In this document: positions 23,000 to 34,341 of the stretch, one piece after another
How positions within the stretch are numbered: the first letter of the stretch is position 1
Layout: the number at the start of each line of letters is the position of its first letter
Assembly: GCA_028673005.1 (NCBI GenBank)
Contig: CM054116.1
Span: forward strand, 149,355,173-149,419,172
Direction: 5' to 3'
DNA from: Tanypteryx hageni
Lineage: Eukaryota > Arthropoda > Insecta > Odonata > Petaluridae
DNA length: 64,000 bases
Program-made: the position numbers and the translations under genes
Notes under the pieces: generated by a model
Told to the model about the DNA's origin: nothing
What the model saw: the letters and a program-made list of their open reading frames with translations, nothing else
Database searches by the model: none

Positions 23000-23234
23000 T
23001 ACAGTCATCTCTGCTATTACTCGATAGTTGCATTCATGTAAGATGCCGACCTATAGAAAATTGCGTAATAAAAATAACCCCGGGACCTCCGCAGAGATGA
23101 AATTTGTGCTTTGATAGGTTAAAGCGCCGGGAATGAAATCGCATAAGAGCAAACTCGCATATGTAAAAGTTTACATTTTACAAACAGCTTTTACCGATTA
23201 ATCTCATTAGAGCAAATTTGCAGAGATGACTGTA
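23000..23234. mobile_element. 231-bp TA-flanked MITE (Tc1/mariner-type)
   Basis: The element is 23002-23232. It starts CAGTCATCTCTGC and ends GCAGAGATGACTG, a perfect 13-bp inverted repeat, with TA on each side. Size and TA duplication fit a pogo/Tigger-like MITE. Weaker complementarity continues inward (CTATTACTCGATAG versus CTCTAATGAGATTAATCGG). Confidence 0.8.
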
Positions 23235-23378
23235 TTTATAATTTTTATTCAAAATCAGCGATGTAAGAATTACGATTTAGTATAAGAAGCAGTACAAGAA
23301 AATTGTAAAACGTTTTAAATAATAGTAAATATATTTTTTTCACTTTTTGACCTCCTGGTTTCAAAATCGACATTATTC

Positions 23379-23381
<3 letters not shown>

Positions 23382-23456
<75 letters not shown>

Positions 23457-23470
23457 TACACATATACACA
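23382..23470. repeat. (TA)n microsatellite with CA ends
   Basis: More than 60 bases of uninterrupted TA pass into TATACACA units. Confidence 0.97.
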
Positions 23471-23490
23471 CTTATTTATTCATTACCTAA

Positions 23491-24837
23491 TACAGTAAAA
23501 CCTCTACCTTACGAACCCCTTTATAGCGAAGACCTCCGGATAGCGAACAATTGACGGCAGTCCCGCCAAACTTGTATACAAAATCCCTAATTATAACCTC
23601 TTTACTACGAACTTCCGTACTATGAAAATTTCCGAACAACGAAAGATAAAGTGGTCACTTTCGATTATATTTACCTCTTTAGAACGAAATTTTGCTTGCT
23701 AAACATTTTTTTACGTACGGAAAACGATTGAAAACAGTCGCCAATTAGCATTAAGCTTACATCAAGCCAATCATAGCACGTTTTCTAGCACGATGACGTA
23801 CTTCCTGTATTTCCGGCATTCTCGCGCCATTGACAATCTCGTCCGAGAGTTGTAGTGATGCCGCTATGCATGCTAGGGAAGTGGAGACTGCCGTTTCCCG
23901 AGAATTCACAAAGAATTTGAAACAAAAAAATAGAATCGTTTTTTAAAAAATGTTGATGTGTTTTAACTAAATCTTTTTAAAAAGTGTTGTATTTGAAATC
24001 ATTCCCGATTCAATTCTTCCCCTAATAGATTTAATGGGAATTTCAACGAAATATTGCAGCAATGTATCGTGGTGAGGTGGTTCCTACACACTTTTTTGTG
24101 ATAGGTAATTTATTCGTCAGAGACGGAGCTGGAGTGTTGTTAAGAAGGTTAGTGAAAAATATTTATTGGAGTGCCAACGACAGTTAGTGCTTTCTTATGA
24201 GGAAAATGCTGCTTTCATTAATTTCGTTTTGAAATATTTGCAACCTGCGCCATAGTGGTCAAATAGTAGTTTATTAATTGGTGTTAAGAAGTGGCATTGC
24301 TGTCAATTTTTTTTATAAACTTAGCAGCTCGACAGATGCTTTAGGATAGGCTCAGCGAGTTTCACGCATTGCAACCTCGAAAAAAGTCGTATAATAAAAA
24401 ATTGCAGAGGATGTTTTGGTGTAAAATCTGCCAATCAATGCTAGAAAAAATAACACTGCATTTCAGTTATTTGGTGCTTTCCACTGTCAAACATTGCAAA
24501 ACGAGATGAATGAGAGTGGCTCTTTCTTCCCATTAGAAAGCATTGTGTCGTCGGAGCTTCAAATCAATATGGCTGGTTATTAAACATTGCGGGCGCATTT
24601 TGAATATCGTCAACTTATGTGATACCATTTCCTGAAAATGGGCATATTTTAGTAGAGTTACGCTGTATCTGCGCATATCCCTTCATTTGGATAACCCCGT
24701 TGCTACCGTATAATCTAACAGACAATGGGCCCCTGAAGTTATGCAACGCCCAATAACCTCCGATCAACGAATTTCCGAATAACGAATAGACGAAAAATTG
24801 GGTCCCTTGATGTTCGTTAATGAGAGGTTTTACTGTA
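23491..24837. mobile_element. Tigger-like non-autonomous element, 1343 bp
   Basis: The element is 23493-24835. Its ends are CAGTAAAACCTCTACCTTAC and, inverted, CAGTAAAACCTCTCATTAAC, with TA on each side. GCGAA/ACGAA motifs repeat near both ends, as in Tigger termini. No transposase blocks were found inside. Its right 465 bases match, inverted, the truncated copy at 37463-37921. Confidence 0.88.
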
Positions 24838-25876
24838 TGTATATATATATACACACACACAAAAAACTCTCGATGTACCACACCCTATCCAAAATATCAG
24901 AATAAGATTGTAAGTACTGTCGAAAATTAAAATTACACGATAGATTTCTAAAAACAGTAGGCATTTATAATTAATATTACTGATTTTTTTACAGATTTAC
25001 GAGATATAAATTAAAATAAGAAATGTCATAATGGAGCATTTAAATACCTTGGTTTTTAAATTTTTAAATCACGCTTGAGGGATTAATAAAAGGTGATGTG
25101 TGAGTATGGCCAACATATCTCGAAAACCAAGAATCTTAGACTTAAAACTCGGTACACTTACTAATGGGATCATGAGGATGTGTACCTCGGGGCCAGAATT
25201 TTGATTTTTGCAGGGAGAGGGGAAGTGGAGGGGGGTGCTGTAAGATAACACATTAAAATCCATTTTCAACTTATATGCCCTTACTCTTTCTCAAATTAAA
25301 ATTAGAAATAATTGAGACCTACTATCTTCCGACCTGGACTGTTAAAAAAAAAACATTTATTATTCTTATCTTCACATTCTGCCTATGATACAAAATCATC
25401 TTAATTTCCTGTTTAAATCATATTTACTGGATAATTTTAAGCTTTTTAACGATATTTTGCCTTGCCGACCGTGTCAATGTTAAACCTCGAGTTTATATTG
25501 TCGCCTTTATCATTATACTACCTAGGTATGTGTAAGAAATGCATGATTTGAATGATTTAATACGAGAGAGAGGAGAGTGAGGGAGGAAGAAAGAAAGAAA
25601 GATACAGATGGAGAAAAAATTAAATGTTACAAAAATTAAAAATAATTTTGGGCATATAAGAACTGTATAGCATAATGTATATCTTTTTCATACAAAACTG
25701 TTATTACACTCTGGAACACCGAATTATGTGAATTTTACATGTATTGTTTACTTTTTATTGCCTATAAATGTTGCTTTCATTAATTTTCATTACAATTTGA
25801 ACTTAATACTTAATTCACACATATGCGTGATATTTGATGGGCAATTGCACTAGTGATTGAATAGAAGAAGACTCAC
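24838..25876. other. Non-coding AT-rich stretch
   Basis: Contains a small (GAAA)n run near 25583 and purine-rich GAGAGAG near 25565. No gene supported. Confidence 0.4.
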
Positions 25877-26002
25877 CTGAGCGAATACATTGGCTGGAGA
25901 GTTATTTCCACACGAGATTGAATTTGAGAAAGTCTCCTTTGGGCTTGATGTTCCGCCGTCTGTCTCACTAACATGTGACGTTTATAGAGTGACAGCAGGA
26001 AC
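25877..26002 (-). CDS. Candidate internal exon, unknown protein
   Basis: On the minus strand an acceptor-like CCCTTTAACAG precedes 126 bases ending CTCAG before a consensus donor GTGAGT. One frame is open throughout and reads FLLSLYKRHMLVRQTAEHQ, later SRVEITLQPMYSL. The exon is phase-symmetric (one base before the first full codon, two after the last). That phase does not fit the phase-0 exons of the ZAD gene, so it may belong to another gene or need intervening exons. No domain recognised. Confidence 0.45.
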
Positions 26003-26339
26003 CTGTTAAAGGGAAACATAAATTTAAAGCAAGCTTACATTTCCATCTATCAACAAATACAAATGAAATCAGTGCAACATCTACTGCACAAACCTTCTGG
26101 AGCTAATACGAGATGTCAATTTTTAAATATGTTTACAGAATCAACCTGCTATGCTAAGTTGTTCATCAGAATTCACATATTCATTATTATTATTACACTA
26201 GAAAATAAATAATTAATTAAGCAGTTTCAATGATTTAAAACAAACAGTGAAATTGAAAAATTAATACTATGTTTCACCATTGAAATACTGTATCTAATAC
26301 ATTATAACCGCTGCCTCTGCATCCCTGCCTGCGTCTAAT

Positions 26340-26940
26340 GCCTTCCGGAATGAACGCAAATAAACCGGGAAAGGTCGGCTCAATTTCGATAAATCTTTGG
26401 CCTGAATATTTCGCGCAAGCTCCTACAGGTTGTAAGTAGGTAGTCATCCCCCAGAAAGGCAGGGGTTCGATACCATAGTTTACATTTTTGCATTTGATAA
26501 ACATGTAATCGGCTAGAATACGATGAGTAGACCTTTACTCTTTAACATTTAAAAATATTCTACGATTGAGATTTTGACGAGAGATTTATTACATTTCACA
26601 TAGAAAAAAATAAAGATTCTTATTCTTACTGCCAATTCTGTTGTTTAATTCCTGTTTGCTCATATTTTAAGTTTATTTTCGATTTTCTCCGGTTTTTCGA
26701 CATATCAAAAAGGAGGTTGCTAGTGTATCCGGCATTGTCCATTTGGAATTTTTGCATTGTTAGACTCGGGCTTCAAGCGCACTTGCACTAAGCTTGCAAT
26801 AAAATGCGTGAAGGACAAAAACAGATTATGTCAAGTGACGTCACCTCCCACTATAAACACAAATAAATCAAGAACAGTCGGCTCGATTTCGACAAATCTT
26901 TCGCCTGAATACTCAGCGTTCTTGAAACTCAAACATATGT
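26340..26940 (+). repeat. Pair of short direct repeats (about 65 bp)
   Basis: The sequence around 26349-26413 (AAATAAACCGGGAA, GTCGGCTCAATTTCGA, TAAATCTTTGGCCTGAATA) recurs at 26862-26920 with about 80-85% identity. Spacing is about 510 bases. No element ends were recognised. Confidence 0.6.
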
Positions 26941-27222
26941 GACGTCATTGGTCGTGTTCACTTTCCTACCGGAATCCCAAAATCCTATAAGATAGCTTCA
27001 CTTTCTATCGTATCATTCATGTGACTAGTTTGTTTTGTGCCTGTGAGATTTATTCTTTGTGAAGATTAGTGGGATTTATTAACAAACCAATATATTGGCA
27101 GCTGAGAAAGTTTTGTTTTTGCACATAGGAACAAAACCGACATATTTTTTACGACTTTTCTTCAGCTCGTCCATATTTAAAAAACAAAATGAATCAAAAC
27201 GACCTGAAAAATCATATACTAT

Positions 27223-27658
27223 TGAACTATTTTTTATGAATCGTGAGAAGTCTTAAAAAACGGCGTAAATGATAGCCCCAAAACCATTTAATAACCCTAC
27301 TTAATTACAAATGCAGTATGATAACCTAACTAACAAGGAACCCAGAGGTTACAGTGAAATAGGCAGAGTGGCAGGCGGTCTTCTCTCCAACCTCCTGAGC
27401 CGGCGAGCGAGAAACAGGAGCAGGAGCGCCGAGCGGTCACCGGTCACGGGCGCGTGCAGTCGCCACGGCGCTCAGACAAAAACAGGCCTCGAGGTCGTCC
27501 TCTCGATGGCTTTTATAGGCCCCGAGCCGGTGGCAGGCCCATTAAGCGATTCCGTCACAGGCCAGGATACTCATGACCTCACCGCCGCGGGGATAAGTCC
27601 CTTTCCTTCTCCGGACACAGGTCCTAGAGGGGTCGAACCGGCCCGCGCGAACGGTTCA
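27223..27658 (-). repeat. Gypsy 3' LTR (436 bp)
   Basis: In element orientation it starts TGAACCGTTCGCG and ends AATAGTTCA, so the ends form TGAAC...GTTCA. It carries the TATAAAA box seen in the 5' LTR (27511-27517). The matching 5' LTR is 32404-32841. Confidence 0.96.
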
Positions 27659-27672
27659 TCCTCCGTCTCTAC
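27659..27672 (-). other. Candidate polypurine tract
   Basis: Immediately before the 3' LTR in element orientation the sequence is GTAGAGACGGAGGA, purine apart from one T and one C. It would prime plus-strand DNA synthesis. It is less pure than usual, so moderate confidence. Confidence 0.5.
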
Positions 27673-28223
27673 TCCCTCAGCCTTTCTCCCCCGTCGAATG
27701 AAGGAAAGGGCGTCGCTTCCGGCTCCAGCTGACAGGCGTAGACCTCGGTCCGATTCCAGCGTCGATACCTTTCGGTTTTCCACACTCCACTCAACGTTTA
27801 ACACTCAGGCTTATCAGCAGGACCTCAACACCTCCACCAGCCCTTCACAACACTTAACCACTCAAAAATTTTCATAGGAGTCCAAGGCGCCAGCACACCT
27901 TTTCGGCCCCCTCCCACAAACAGGTGTCTTCCACACACTCTCAATATTAAAATAGATGAATAATTCCAACATCACAAGAGAACTTAAAAAAATAGGTAGC
28001 CCATCTTGAGACAATATATGTCTTTGATCACATTTAGTTTATAAACTGAAAGCACTTGTTTCTTCAGATGAAAAAAACATGGCCCCAGCCCGACAGAGAC
28101 AACAAACAAGAAAGAACCCACGCAATACTCGGCCCCGCTTCTTCTTTCAATCGCTCGCCCCTCCAAGAGAGTTAGAAACGAAAAGGGTAAAAATAGGGGT
28201 TAGGGATTAGGAAGGAAACTGAA
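27673..28223 (-). other. Gypsy 3' untranslated region
   Basis: About 550 bases between the integrase stop and the polypurine tract. Only short frames occur; no third gene is present. Confidence 0.7.
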
Positions 28224-28898
28224 TTAGCTCTGGTGAAATGGTTTAATCTGCGAGACATGGCATTTACGCTTAGGTTCATCCGTTCTCAGATCGCCCAACT
28301 CGACCGTCACCGGACTACTAAATCTAATAATGCGAAGTGGGCCAGACCACTTCGGTAGCAATTTGCCGGAAATTTTATTCGGGGCCGAACTCACCGGATG
28401 CAGCTTATAAGAGACGACTTGACCCGTCGAAAAAGGTTGATCCCTCCTCTTAAGGTTATACCGAGCAGCTACTAATTTATTGGCTCGTCTCAGACATTGA
28501 AGCGCGTCCGTCCACCTTTCCTCGAGTCTTTTATTGTCCCCCGATTGCGATATACTTTCGTCGATGCCCCATTGGATCTTTAAGGGGTGATTCAATTCTC
28601 GTCCAAAAAATAGGCTTGCGGGAGTACATTTAGTGCTCTCGTGAAACGCCGAATTGAAAGCAATCGCTAGAGTATGCAGGCTCTCGTCCCAGTTGAGTTG
28701 CGAGTCGTGATGGAACACCGTAAGAGCTGCTTTTAAATTTCTATTAAACCGCTCTACATGCGATGGTTGCGGATAATAGGGCGAGGTAGTAACGTGTTTA
28801 ATCCCCCAGGAGAAGCACATATCGTTAAACTCTTTCGCCGTGAATACCGATGCATTATCTGAAACTAAATATTGCGGAACCCCCGCTATGCTAAACAC
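28224..28898 (-). pseudogene. Gypsy integrase C-terminal part (in shifted frame)
   Basis: This frame continues the integrase after a frameshift at about 28895. It holds VSDNASVFTAKEFND with the second catalytic aspartate and, about 35 residues on, SPYYPQPSHVERFNRNLKAA with the catalytic glutamate, completing D,D(35)E. It ends with the C-terminal domain (GQVVSYKLHPVSS, GKLLPKWSGPLRII, KCHVSQIKPF) typical of Gypsy integrases; no chromodomain is seen. The first residues align with VFSIAGVP directly after TVQCLK of the upstream frame, so one extra base separates them. Confidence 0.93.
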
Positions 28899-31452
28899 TC
28901 TGTTTTAAACATTGGACCGTGGCCGCTGCTGTCATCTTCCGCATAGGGATCATAAACACGAACTTGGTAAAGGCATCGATGATGACCAGGATCACGCTAT
29001 TTCCCGAGCGCGTGCGCGTTAACGGCCCCATATAATCTACGAATATTTTTTGCCAAGGCTCCGTCGCCACATCCACGGAATGGTATCCCGCTTGAGTGTC
29101 CCGCGCAGGCTTGGCGCGTTGACACTCGGCACAAGACCTTACGTAATTTAAAATTTCTCGGTGCATATTTGGCCAAAAAAAATCACGACTTATCTTTTCC
29201 TTAGTTTTTTTATAGCCCAAGTGCCCTCCGACGGGAGAGTCATGGAAATACGCAATCACCATGCACCGAATCTCCTCCGGGATGTAGACCCGATTTCGCC
29301 TTCCCCTAGGTGTGCGGGACACTAAAAGTTCGCGTCTCAACCGTAAATTCCTTACTTTTTCTCCTCGTTTTAACCTTTCCTTTTGCTCGCGGCATACCGG
29401 GTCTCTGTTCTGATAATCCTTAATGGAGGTAAAGGATATCGGCGTGTCCTGCAACACGCATACCCGGGACTCTACATTATCCTCACACGGCCGCGTCTCC
29501 TCCTCGAACATTCGGGACAAGCAATCCGCGACTACATTATCTGCCCACTTTATATGTTTGGTTTGAAATTTATATGGTGACAGGCGCAATATCCAACGTC
29601 CTACTTTCCCCAGCTGCTTAGGATGACTCCGCATCCATGACAAGGCTTGATTATCCGTATACAATTTAAACTCCCGACCCCGTAAATATTGTTCAAATTT
29701 TTCCACGGCGAAAATGACCGCGAGGCATTCCGCCTCGTAGGTGGTGTATTTCCTTTCGGACTCGGTAAGCGTGCGGCTAGCAAACGCGACGGGAGCAAGA
29801 TGCCCCTCGGCCTCCTGCGATAGTACCCCCGCCACTGCGTTAGACGACGCGTCCGTATGCAGCACGAAGCTCTTAGTAAAATCGGGAATGCGCAAGACCG
29901 GCGGTGTCGTAATTTTATCCTTTAAATTTTCGAAGGCTTGTTGTTGCGCGCGCCCCCAAACAAAACGACTGTTTTTCTTTTTCAACTGATTGAGAGGCGC
30001 CGCTATTTCCGAAAAGGCGGAAATAAAACGCGCATAATAAGAGCACATGCCTAAAAAACGTTTAGCAGCTTTAAGGCTGCAAGGCGTAGGAAAACTATTA
30101 ATCGTCGACGCTCTCTCGGGATCTATCTTAATGCCCTTACTCGAAACTATATGACCCAAGTACCTAATTTCCCTTAGAGCAACGGATATCTTTCTCGGGT
30201 TTACCGTAACCTTCGCCCTTTTTAATCTTGTTAAAACCTCCCCTAAATGCGCCAAATGCTCTTCAAAGGTCTCACTAAACACGACGACATCGTCGAAATA
30301 GTTCAAGACGAATTCGTATTTGATGCCACTAAATATTTTATCTATCAACCTAGATAAGGTTTGGCCCCCCGTACAAATTCCGAACGGCAGCCTGTTGTAT
30401 TCATATAGTCCAAATGGAGTAATAAACGCCGTCGCTCTTCTACTGTCCGGAGACAGAGGGATTTGATGGTAGGCGGAATTCAAGTCTAAAATAGTAAAAT
30501 ATTTCGCTTTCCCAAAGTACATTAACGCGTTCTCCACCGTAGGCAATGGGAAGGCATCCAAACTCACCTTACGGTTAAGGCGTCGGTAATCTACCACCAA
30601 TCGCGAGGTTTTTCCTTTTTTTGGTATTAGAAACGCCGGACTCGCGTACGGCGACTCGGACTCGACGATAATTTTTTCTCGCAAGAGCTTGTCGACTTGT
30701 TCCTTCAATTCCCGCATTTTCGCGGGATTACATTGGAAGGGCGGTGATCTGACCGGTTCGTTATCGGTTAACCCCAGGTTGTATTCTAATAAATCAGTGC
30801 ATCCCAAGGCCTCTGTAATCACGTCGTTATATCGCCCAAGCACGGTACTTACGCGCGCGTGCTGCTCAGGTGTCAGATGAGTAGAAATCCCGGACTCTCG
30901 ATTGCTTTCCGACGATACCTGATCCGGCCTCTCCTCAATTAGGGCCGCATTCACTCTGGGCCGAAAGGCGAACCGGCAGGTTCGATTGACAAAGTTAATA
31001 ATCATACCCGTACGATTCATAAAATCAGCGCCTAAAACGATCTCGAGCGGAGAATCCGCTAGAATTAAAAATTCTTGTTTCCACGACAAGCCGTCTATGT
31101 GGACTGTAAGTTCCACCTTATTCTCAATTTTACAGGGAGAGGAACCGATTCCGCAGCAGGTAACGTCAACCTTCGTAATATTGCACCAAGGTAGGTCCAT
31201 TTTCTGCAAAAAGGCGTTGGCCACGCAGGAATGGAAAGCGCCCGAGTCAAGGAGGGCGGCAGTCGAAACCTTATTAACAACAACTCTTAGTTTCGGTGAG
31301 GAAGCGGCGAGGGGGGGCGAGGGCCGATACAATGCCACTAATTTTCCGCGGCTACCTCGTGGCTTCACAGCTCCGCGGACCACTCGTTTCCCGAACGGAA
31401 ATTCCGACCGTGCGAGGGATGTGTGCGGGAAAAAGTATTTCCTCTTCTCCAA
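28891..31452 (-). CDS. pol: Gypsy pol: protease, reverse transcriptase, RNase H, integrase N-terminal part
   Basis: The 853-codon frame makes most of the replication polyprotein. Protease: ALLDSGAFHSCV with the catalytic D at about 69. Reverse transcriptase about 230-440: VVDYRRLNRKV, ILDLNSAYHQIPL, and the catalytic YFDD at 385-388. RNase H about 525-650: D533 (HTDAS), E574 (YEAE), D600 (YTDN), D643 (VADCLSR). Integrase from about 725: zinc-binding H737, H744, C774 and C777, then D806 (VDYMGP) and IDAFTKF. The frame ends at 853 inside the integrase core, where a +1 change joins it to 28224-28898. It overlaps gag by 88 bases in another frame. As is usual for such elements, it probably needs frameshifting for translation from gag. 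LTR age and open length suggest near-recent activity. Confidence 0.96.
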   Translation of the reverse strand: MEKRKYFFPHTSLARSEFPFGKRVVRGAVKPRGSRGKLVALYRPSPPLAASSPKLRVVVNKVSTAALLDSGAFHSCVANAFLQKMDLPWCNITKVDVTCCGIGSSPCKIENKVELTVHIDGLSWKQEFLILADSPLEIVLGADFMNRTGMIINFVNRTCRFAFRPRVNAALIEERPDQVSSESNRESGISTHLTPEQHARVSTVLGRYNDVITEALGCTDLLEYNLGLTDNEPVRSPPFQCNPAKMRELKEQVDKLLREKIIVESESPYASPAFLIPKKGKTSRLVVDYRRLNRKVSLDAFPLPTVENALMYFGKAKYFTILDLNSAYHQIPLSPDSRRATAFITPFGLYEYNRLPFGICTGGQTLSRLIDKIFSGIKYEFVLNYFDDVVVFSETFEEHLAHLGEVLTRLKRAKVTVNPRKISVALREIRYLGHIVSSKGIKIDPERASTINSFPTPCSLKAAKRFLGMCSYYARFISAFSEIAAPLNQLKKKNSRFVWGRAQQQAFENLKDKITTPPVLRIPDFTKSFVLHTDASSNAVAGVLSQEAEGHLAPVAFASRTLTESERKYTTYEAECLAVIFAVEKFEQYLRGREFKLYTDNQALSWMRSHPKQLGKVGRWILRLSPYKFQTKHIKWADNVVADCLSRMFEEETRPCEDNVESRVCVLQDTPISFTSIKDYQNRDPVCREQKERLKRGEKVRNLRLRRELLVSRTPRGRRNRVYIPEEIRCMVIAYFHDSPVGGHLGYKKTKEKISRDFFWPNMHREILNYVRSCAECQRAKPARDTQAGYHSVDVATEPWQKIFVDYMGPLTRTRSGNSVILVIIDAFTKFVFMIPMRKMTAAATVQCLKQSV

Positions 31453-31850
31453 TTCTGCCCGGCCTGTCGAAAACTCGGACGTTGGGGCGGCGTTGAACGA
31501 AGGTTCGGTGGACTTGGGGCCGATCCCCCGCGCACCTCCCTTTGATTCTGTTCGGAAAAGTCCGCGTCGACCATTTCCCCTGCTGTCTGTGGCGCTCTGT
31601 AAGACTCCGCGATCCCACGCCTATCTTCTAGGCGGCGGCCCCATTGCGTAAGTTCTTCAAGCGAATCCGGCGCCTTAAGGAGATGCCACGAATAATTCGG
31701 ATTTAAATTACTACATACAACCTCCAATAATTCCGCTTGAGCGAGCGGTTTGCTCAGCCTGTTATTCATTTTTTTCATTAGGAAAAGATATTCGCTTAAC
31801 GTCTCGCCACTACCTTGAGTCCGATTATATAGGTCCCTTTTTAACCGCAT
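31365..31850 (-). pseudogene. gag: Gypsy gag, C-terminal part
   Basis: This frame, open from about 31930 before its first ATG, reads DLSYFRAERKANFGAPNYQM, LKRDLYNRTQGSGETLSEYL and FLMKKMNNRLSKPLAQAELL, matching the retrotransposon gag capsid domain. The tail is basic and rich in R, N, P and G (RRGNTFSRTHPSHGRNFRSG) with no C-x2-C-x4-H-x4-C zinc knuckle. An upstream frameshift separates it from the N-terminal part. Confidence 0.85.
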
Positions 31851-31905
31851 CTGATAATTTGGCGCCCCAAAATTAGCCTTGCGCTCAGCTCGAAAATAGC
31901 TTAAA

Positions 31906-32355
31906 TCAGGAAATTCGTTGGCCCAATACCAATCCCTTGCCTTCCCCCCTTAATATCTCGGGGAGTAGTTTAAGCTGCATTTTGTTGTCTAATTCGAAAT
32001 GACGAATGAAGCGGTCTAAGACTTCGAGAAAGCCCATAACGCTTTCTCCCAATTCGCCTCGGAACTCCAGTTCCCACCGACGTGCCGCTTCTACGATGCT
32101 TTCCAGGGCCCTAATATTGCACATAATATTTCCTTTTTTTTCCTCCATCTCTAATTGTAAATGTGATTTTCCTTCCCTATCGCTCCCTTCAACTCCTTCC
32201 TCGTCATTAATCGAACGCACATAATCACGTACCTTCTTCCGCAACTCATCCACTACGCCCTCCGTTCCAAGTCCAAATTTAATGCACAGGTCCACCAATT
32301 CCGCTTTGGCGAGTTGATTAATCCAACTCGTCCCCGAAGGCAAATTAGTTGCCAT
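31906..32355 (-). pseudogene. gag: Gypsy gag, N-terminal part
   Basis: ATG at 32355 lies about 35 bases after the primer site. The protein starts MATNLPSGTSWINQLAKAEL and contains a helical, charged region. It then reads RFIRHFELDNKMQLKLLPEI, after which the frame is lost at a run of six G on the coding strand (31944-31949). One base fewer would continue as GKARDWYWANEF, which is the expected capsid continuation. Confidence 0.85.
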
Positions 32356-32390
32356 AGGAATACCCGCCGAAAAAACTAACTCTTAACCAC

Positions 32391-32402
32391 GCTCTGCTAC
32401 CA
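32391..32402 (-). other. Primer binding site, initiator methionine tRNA
   Basis: One base after the 5' LTR the coding strand reads TGGTAGCAGAGC. The first 11 bases are complementary to the 3' end (CTCTGCTACCA) of animal initiator Met-tRNA, which would prime reverse transcription. Confidence 0.9.
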
Positions 32403-32403
32403 T

Positions 32404-32841
32404 TGAACTATTTTTTATGAATCGTGAGAAGTCTTAAAAAAACGGCGTAAATGATAGCCCCAAAACCATTTAATAACCCTACTTAATTACAAATGCAGTA
32501 TGATAACCTAACTAACAAGGAACCCAGAGGTTACAGTGAAATAGGCAGAGTGGCAGGCGGTCTTCTCTCCAACCTCCTGAGCCGGCGAGCGAGAAACAGG
32601 AGCAGCAGCGCCGAGCGGTCACCTGGTCACGGGCGCGTGCAGTCGCCACGGCGCTCAGACAAAAACAGGCCTCGAGGTCGTCCTCTCGATGGCTTTTATA
32701 GGCCCCGAGCCGGTGGCGGGCCCATTAAGCGATTCCGTCACAGGCCAGGATACTCATGACCTCACCGCCGCGGGGATAAGTCCCTTTCCTTCTCCGGACA
32801 CAGGTCCTATAGGGGTCGAACCGGCCCGCGCGAACGGTTCA
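32404..32841 (-). repeat. Gypsy 5' LTR (438 bp)
   Basis: It holds promoter and terminal sequences of the element. It differs from the 3' LTR at an A6/A7 run, one single-base insertion and three substitutions. Ends are TGAAC and GTTCA in element orientation. Confidence 0.96.
32694..32700 (-). promoter_or_regulatory. TATA box in Gypsy 5' LTR
   Basis: The coding strand reads TATAAAAGCC in the middle of the LTR, the position expected for the element promoter. Confidence 0.6.
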
Positions 32842-32954
32842 CTATGCATTAATGGTTTATAATTAATACAGTTTTTAACATAATTGCCTATCTGACCTAC
32901 CAATTATTTGCCTTTTCATGACTCGATATAACTTTCGATATGACTTCAGGTTCA

Positions 32955-33290
32955 TAATTAAGTGTGTGTGTGTATATATATATATGGATGTCAACAAGGT
33001 GTTGGGATGAGGAAACCCAGTGAGCACTCACCAATCAGACGACTTCAGGTTGGCGAGGCCCCGGGGATGTCGAAGCGACACACGTAAAATAACACAAAAA
33101 CACAGAAACATCACAAACGTAAAGCTTTCGGAACTACTCCTTCTTCAGCTACAGAGAGAGAACTGATGGCGGTGACACTGGGTGGAGGCATGGGGGTGGA
33201 AGGGTAGTGCGGAAAGGTCGAGGATTGGAGGAAACGGAGGGGGTTGGGGATGGGTAGGGTGTTGGAAGAAGACAGAAAGGGTGTGAAAAG
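32955..33290 (-). repeat. Penelope-like element 1, 3' untranslated region
   Basis: On the minus strand, after the stop at 33291, the sequence carries a CT-rich stretch and a hammerhead-like motif (33126-33148). It then reads CTTCGACATCCCC, CACTGGGTTTCC and CAACACCTTGTTGAC before ending in (TA)n(CA)n at 32955-32985. The same order occurs in three fragments at 56.7-57.5 kb, showing it is the 3' module of one family. Confidence 0.8.
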
Positions 33291-34341
33291 CTATCGAAGT
33301 TTGAGGCCTGGGGGAGTGAAGGAGTTTAGGAGATGGATATGCGAAAGCTCCCACTGACGGAGTTGGGGAGCCGAAGCATTGTCGGGGAGAGCGCGAATGA
33401 CTCTCACTGTGAAGCAGTTGTTGAACTTTAAATTAGGTTTGTTCGCATGAACGACAACCGGCAGCGGTCGTTTGAGAATGACGCTGTTTCGGTGGCCATT
33501 CATGCGGATGTTGAGGGGATTACTGGTGAGGCCAACATAAAAGGCGGGACATTGGGTGCATCTCAGGAGGTAAATGATATTGCGGGTGGTGCAGTTGGTG
33601 GTGGAAGTTATGGGGTAGGTGATGTTGGTTGTGGGACTGGAGAAGGAGTTGCAGGGGGGGTTTATTGGGCATGTTAGACATCGGGGTCTTCCGCAGGGGT
33701 AAGATCCGGCAGGGTGTAAAGGCGTGGGTGCTGGGGGTTCTTTCTTCCATAGAATATTTGCCAGATTAGGGGGACGGCGGAAGGAGAGCATCGGTGGTCT
33801 GGGAAATGGGATCTGGTGAGGGGAGGATGAGAGGATAAGGTGGGCGGCTTTCAGGATGTTTTTCAGAATGTCGTGGATGCCGGGGAAATACAGGGTGGTT
33901 AGGGTGAGTTGGAGGGTGGAATCGGTGGTGGTGTGGGTATTGAGGTGGGAGTTAGGGGTGGCTGGTGCGACTGCCCGCCGGATTTGGTCTCGGATCAGAT
34001 CCGGCGGGTATCCGCGCTGTAAGAAGGCATGTTCGAGGGTGGAGCAGTACTCGGACAGGGAATCTCTGTCCGAGCAAATTCTCCGCCCTCGTCGGGCTAG
34101 GGCATAGGGAATAGAGGTTTTGGTGTGGAGGGGATGGCAGCTGTTTAACTGGAGATATTGAAGGCGGTTGGAAGGCTTGAGGTGCACGCTGGTGTGGATT
34201 TTGTTTTCCCGGATGGAGAGATCGACATCCAGGAAGGTGATGTTGGAGGCAGAGAAGTGGTGGGTGAAGGAAAGCGTGGGGTGGGATGAGAGGCGTTGTA
34301 AAAAGTATATATTCATTTTACCTTTCCTTTTCCATAAGTTG

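Larger units (their letters stand above)
27219..32845 (-). mobile_element. Ty3/Gypsy LTR retrotransposon with CTAT target duplication
   Basis: The element is 27223-32841 (5619 bp), transcribed on the minus strand: 5' LTR, primer site, gag, pol (protease, RT, RNase H, integrase), 3' LTR. CTAT flanks it at 27219-27222 and 32842-32845. The two LTRs differ by three substitutions and two single-base indels over about 437 bases, so the insertion is young. There is no env-like frame between integrase and the 3' LTR. Single-base frameshifts in gag and integrase make this copy non-autonomous as sequenced. Confidence 0.96.

Noticed and set aside
27659..28223. Third gene (env-like) in the Gypsy element
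   Set aside because: The 565 bases between integrase and the 3' LTR hold only short frames without a signal peptide or membrane segment.
28885..28905. Programmed -1 frameshift in Gypsy integrase at T TTA AAA
   Set aside because: A slippery heptamer is present in the right phase, but -1 slippage leads to a stop within a few codons. The integrase continues in the +1 frame, so an inserted base is more likely.
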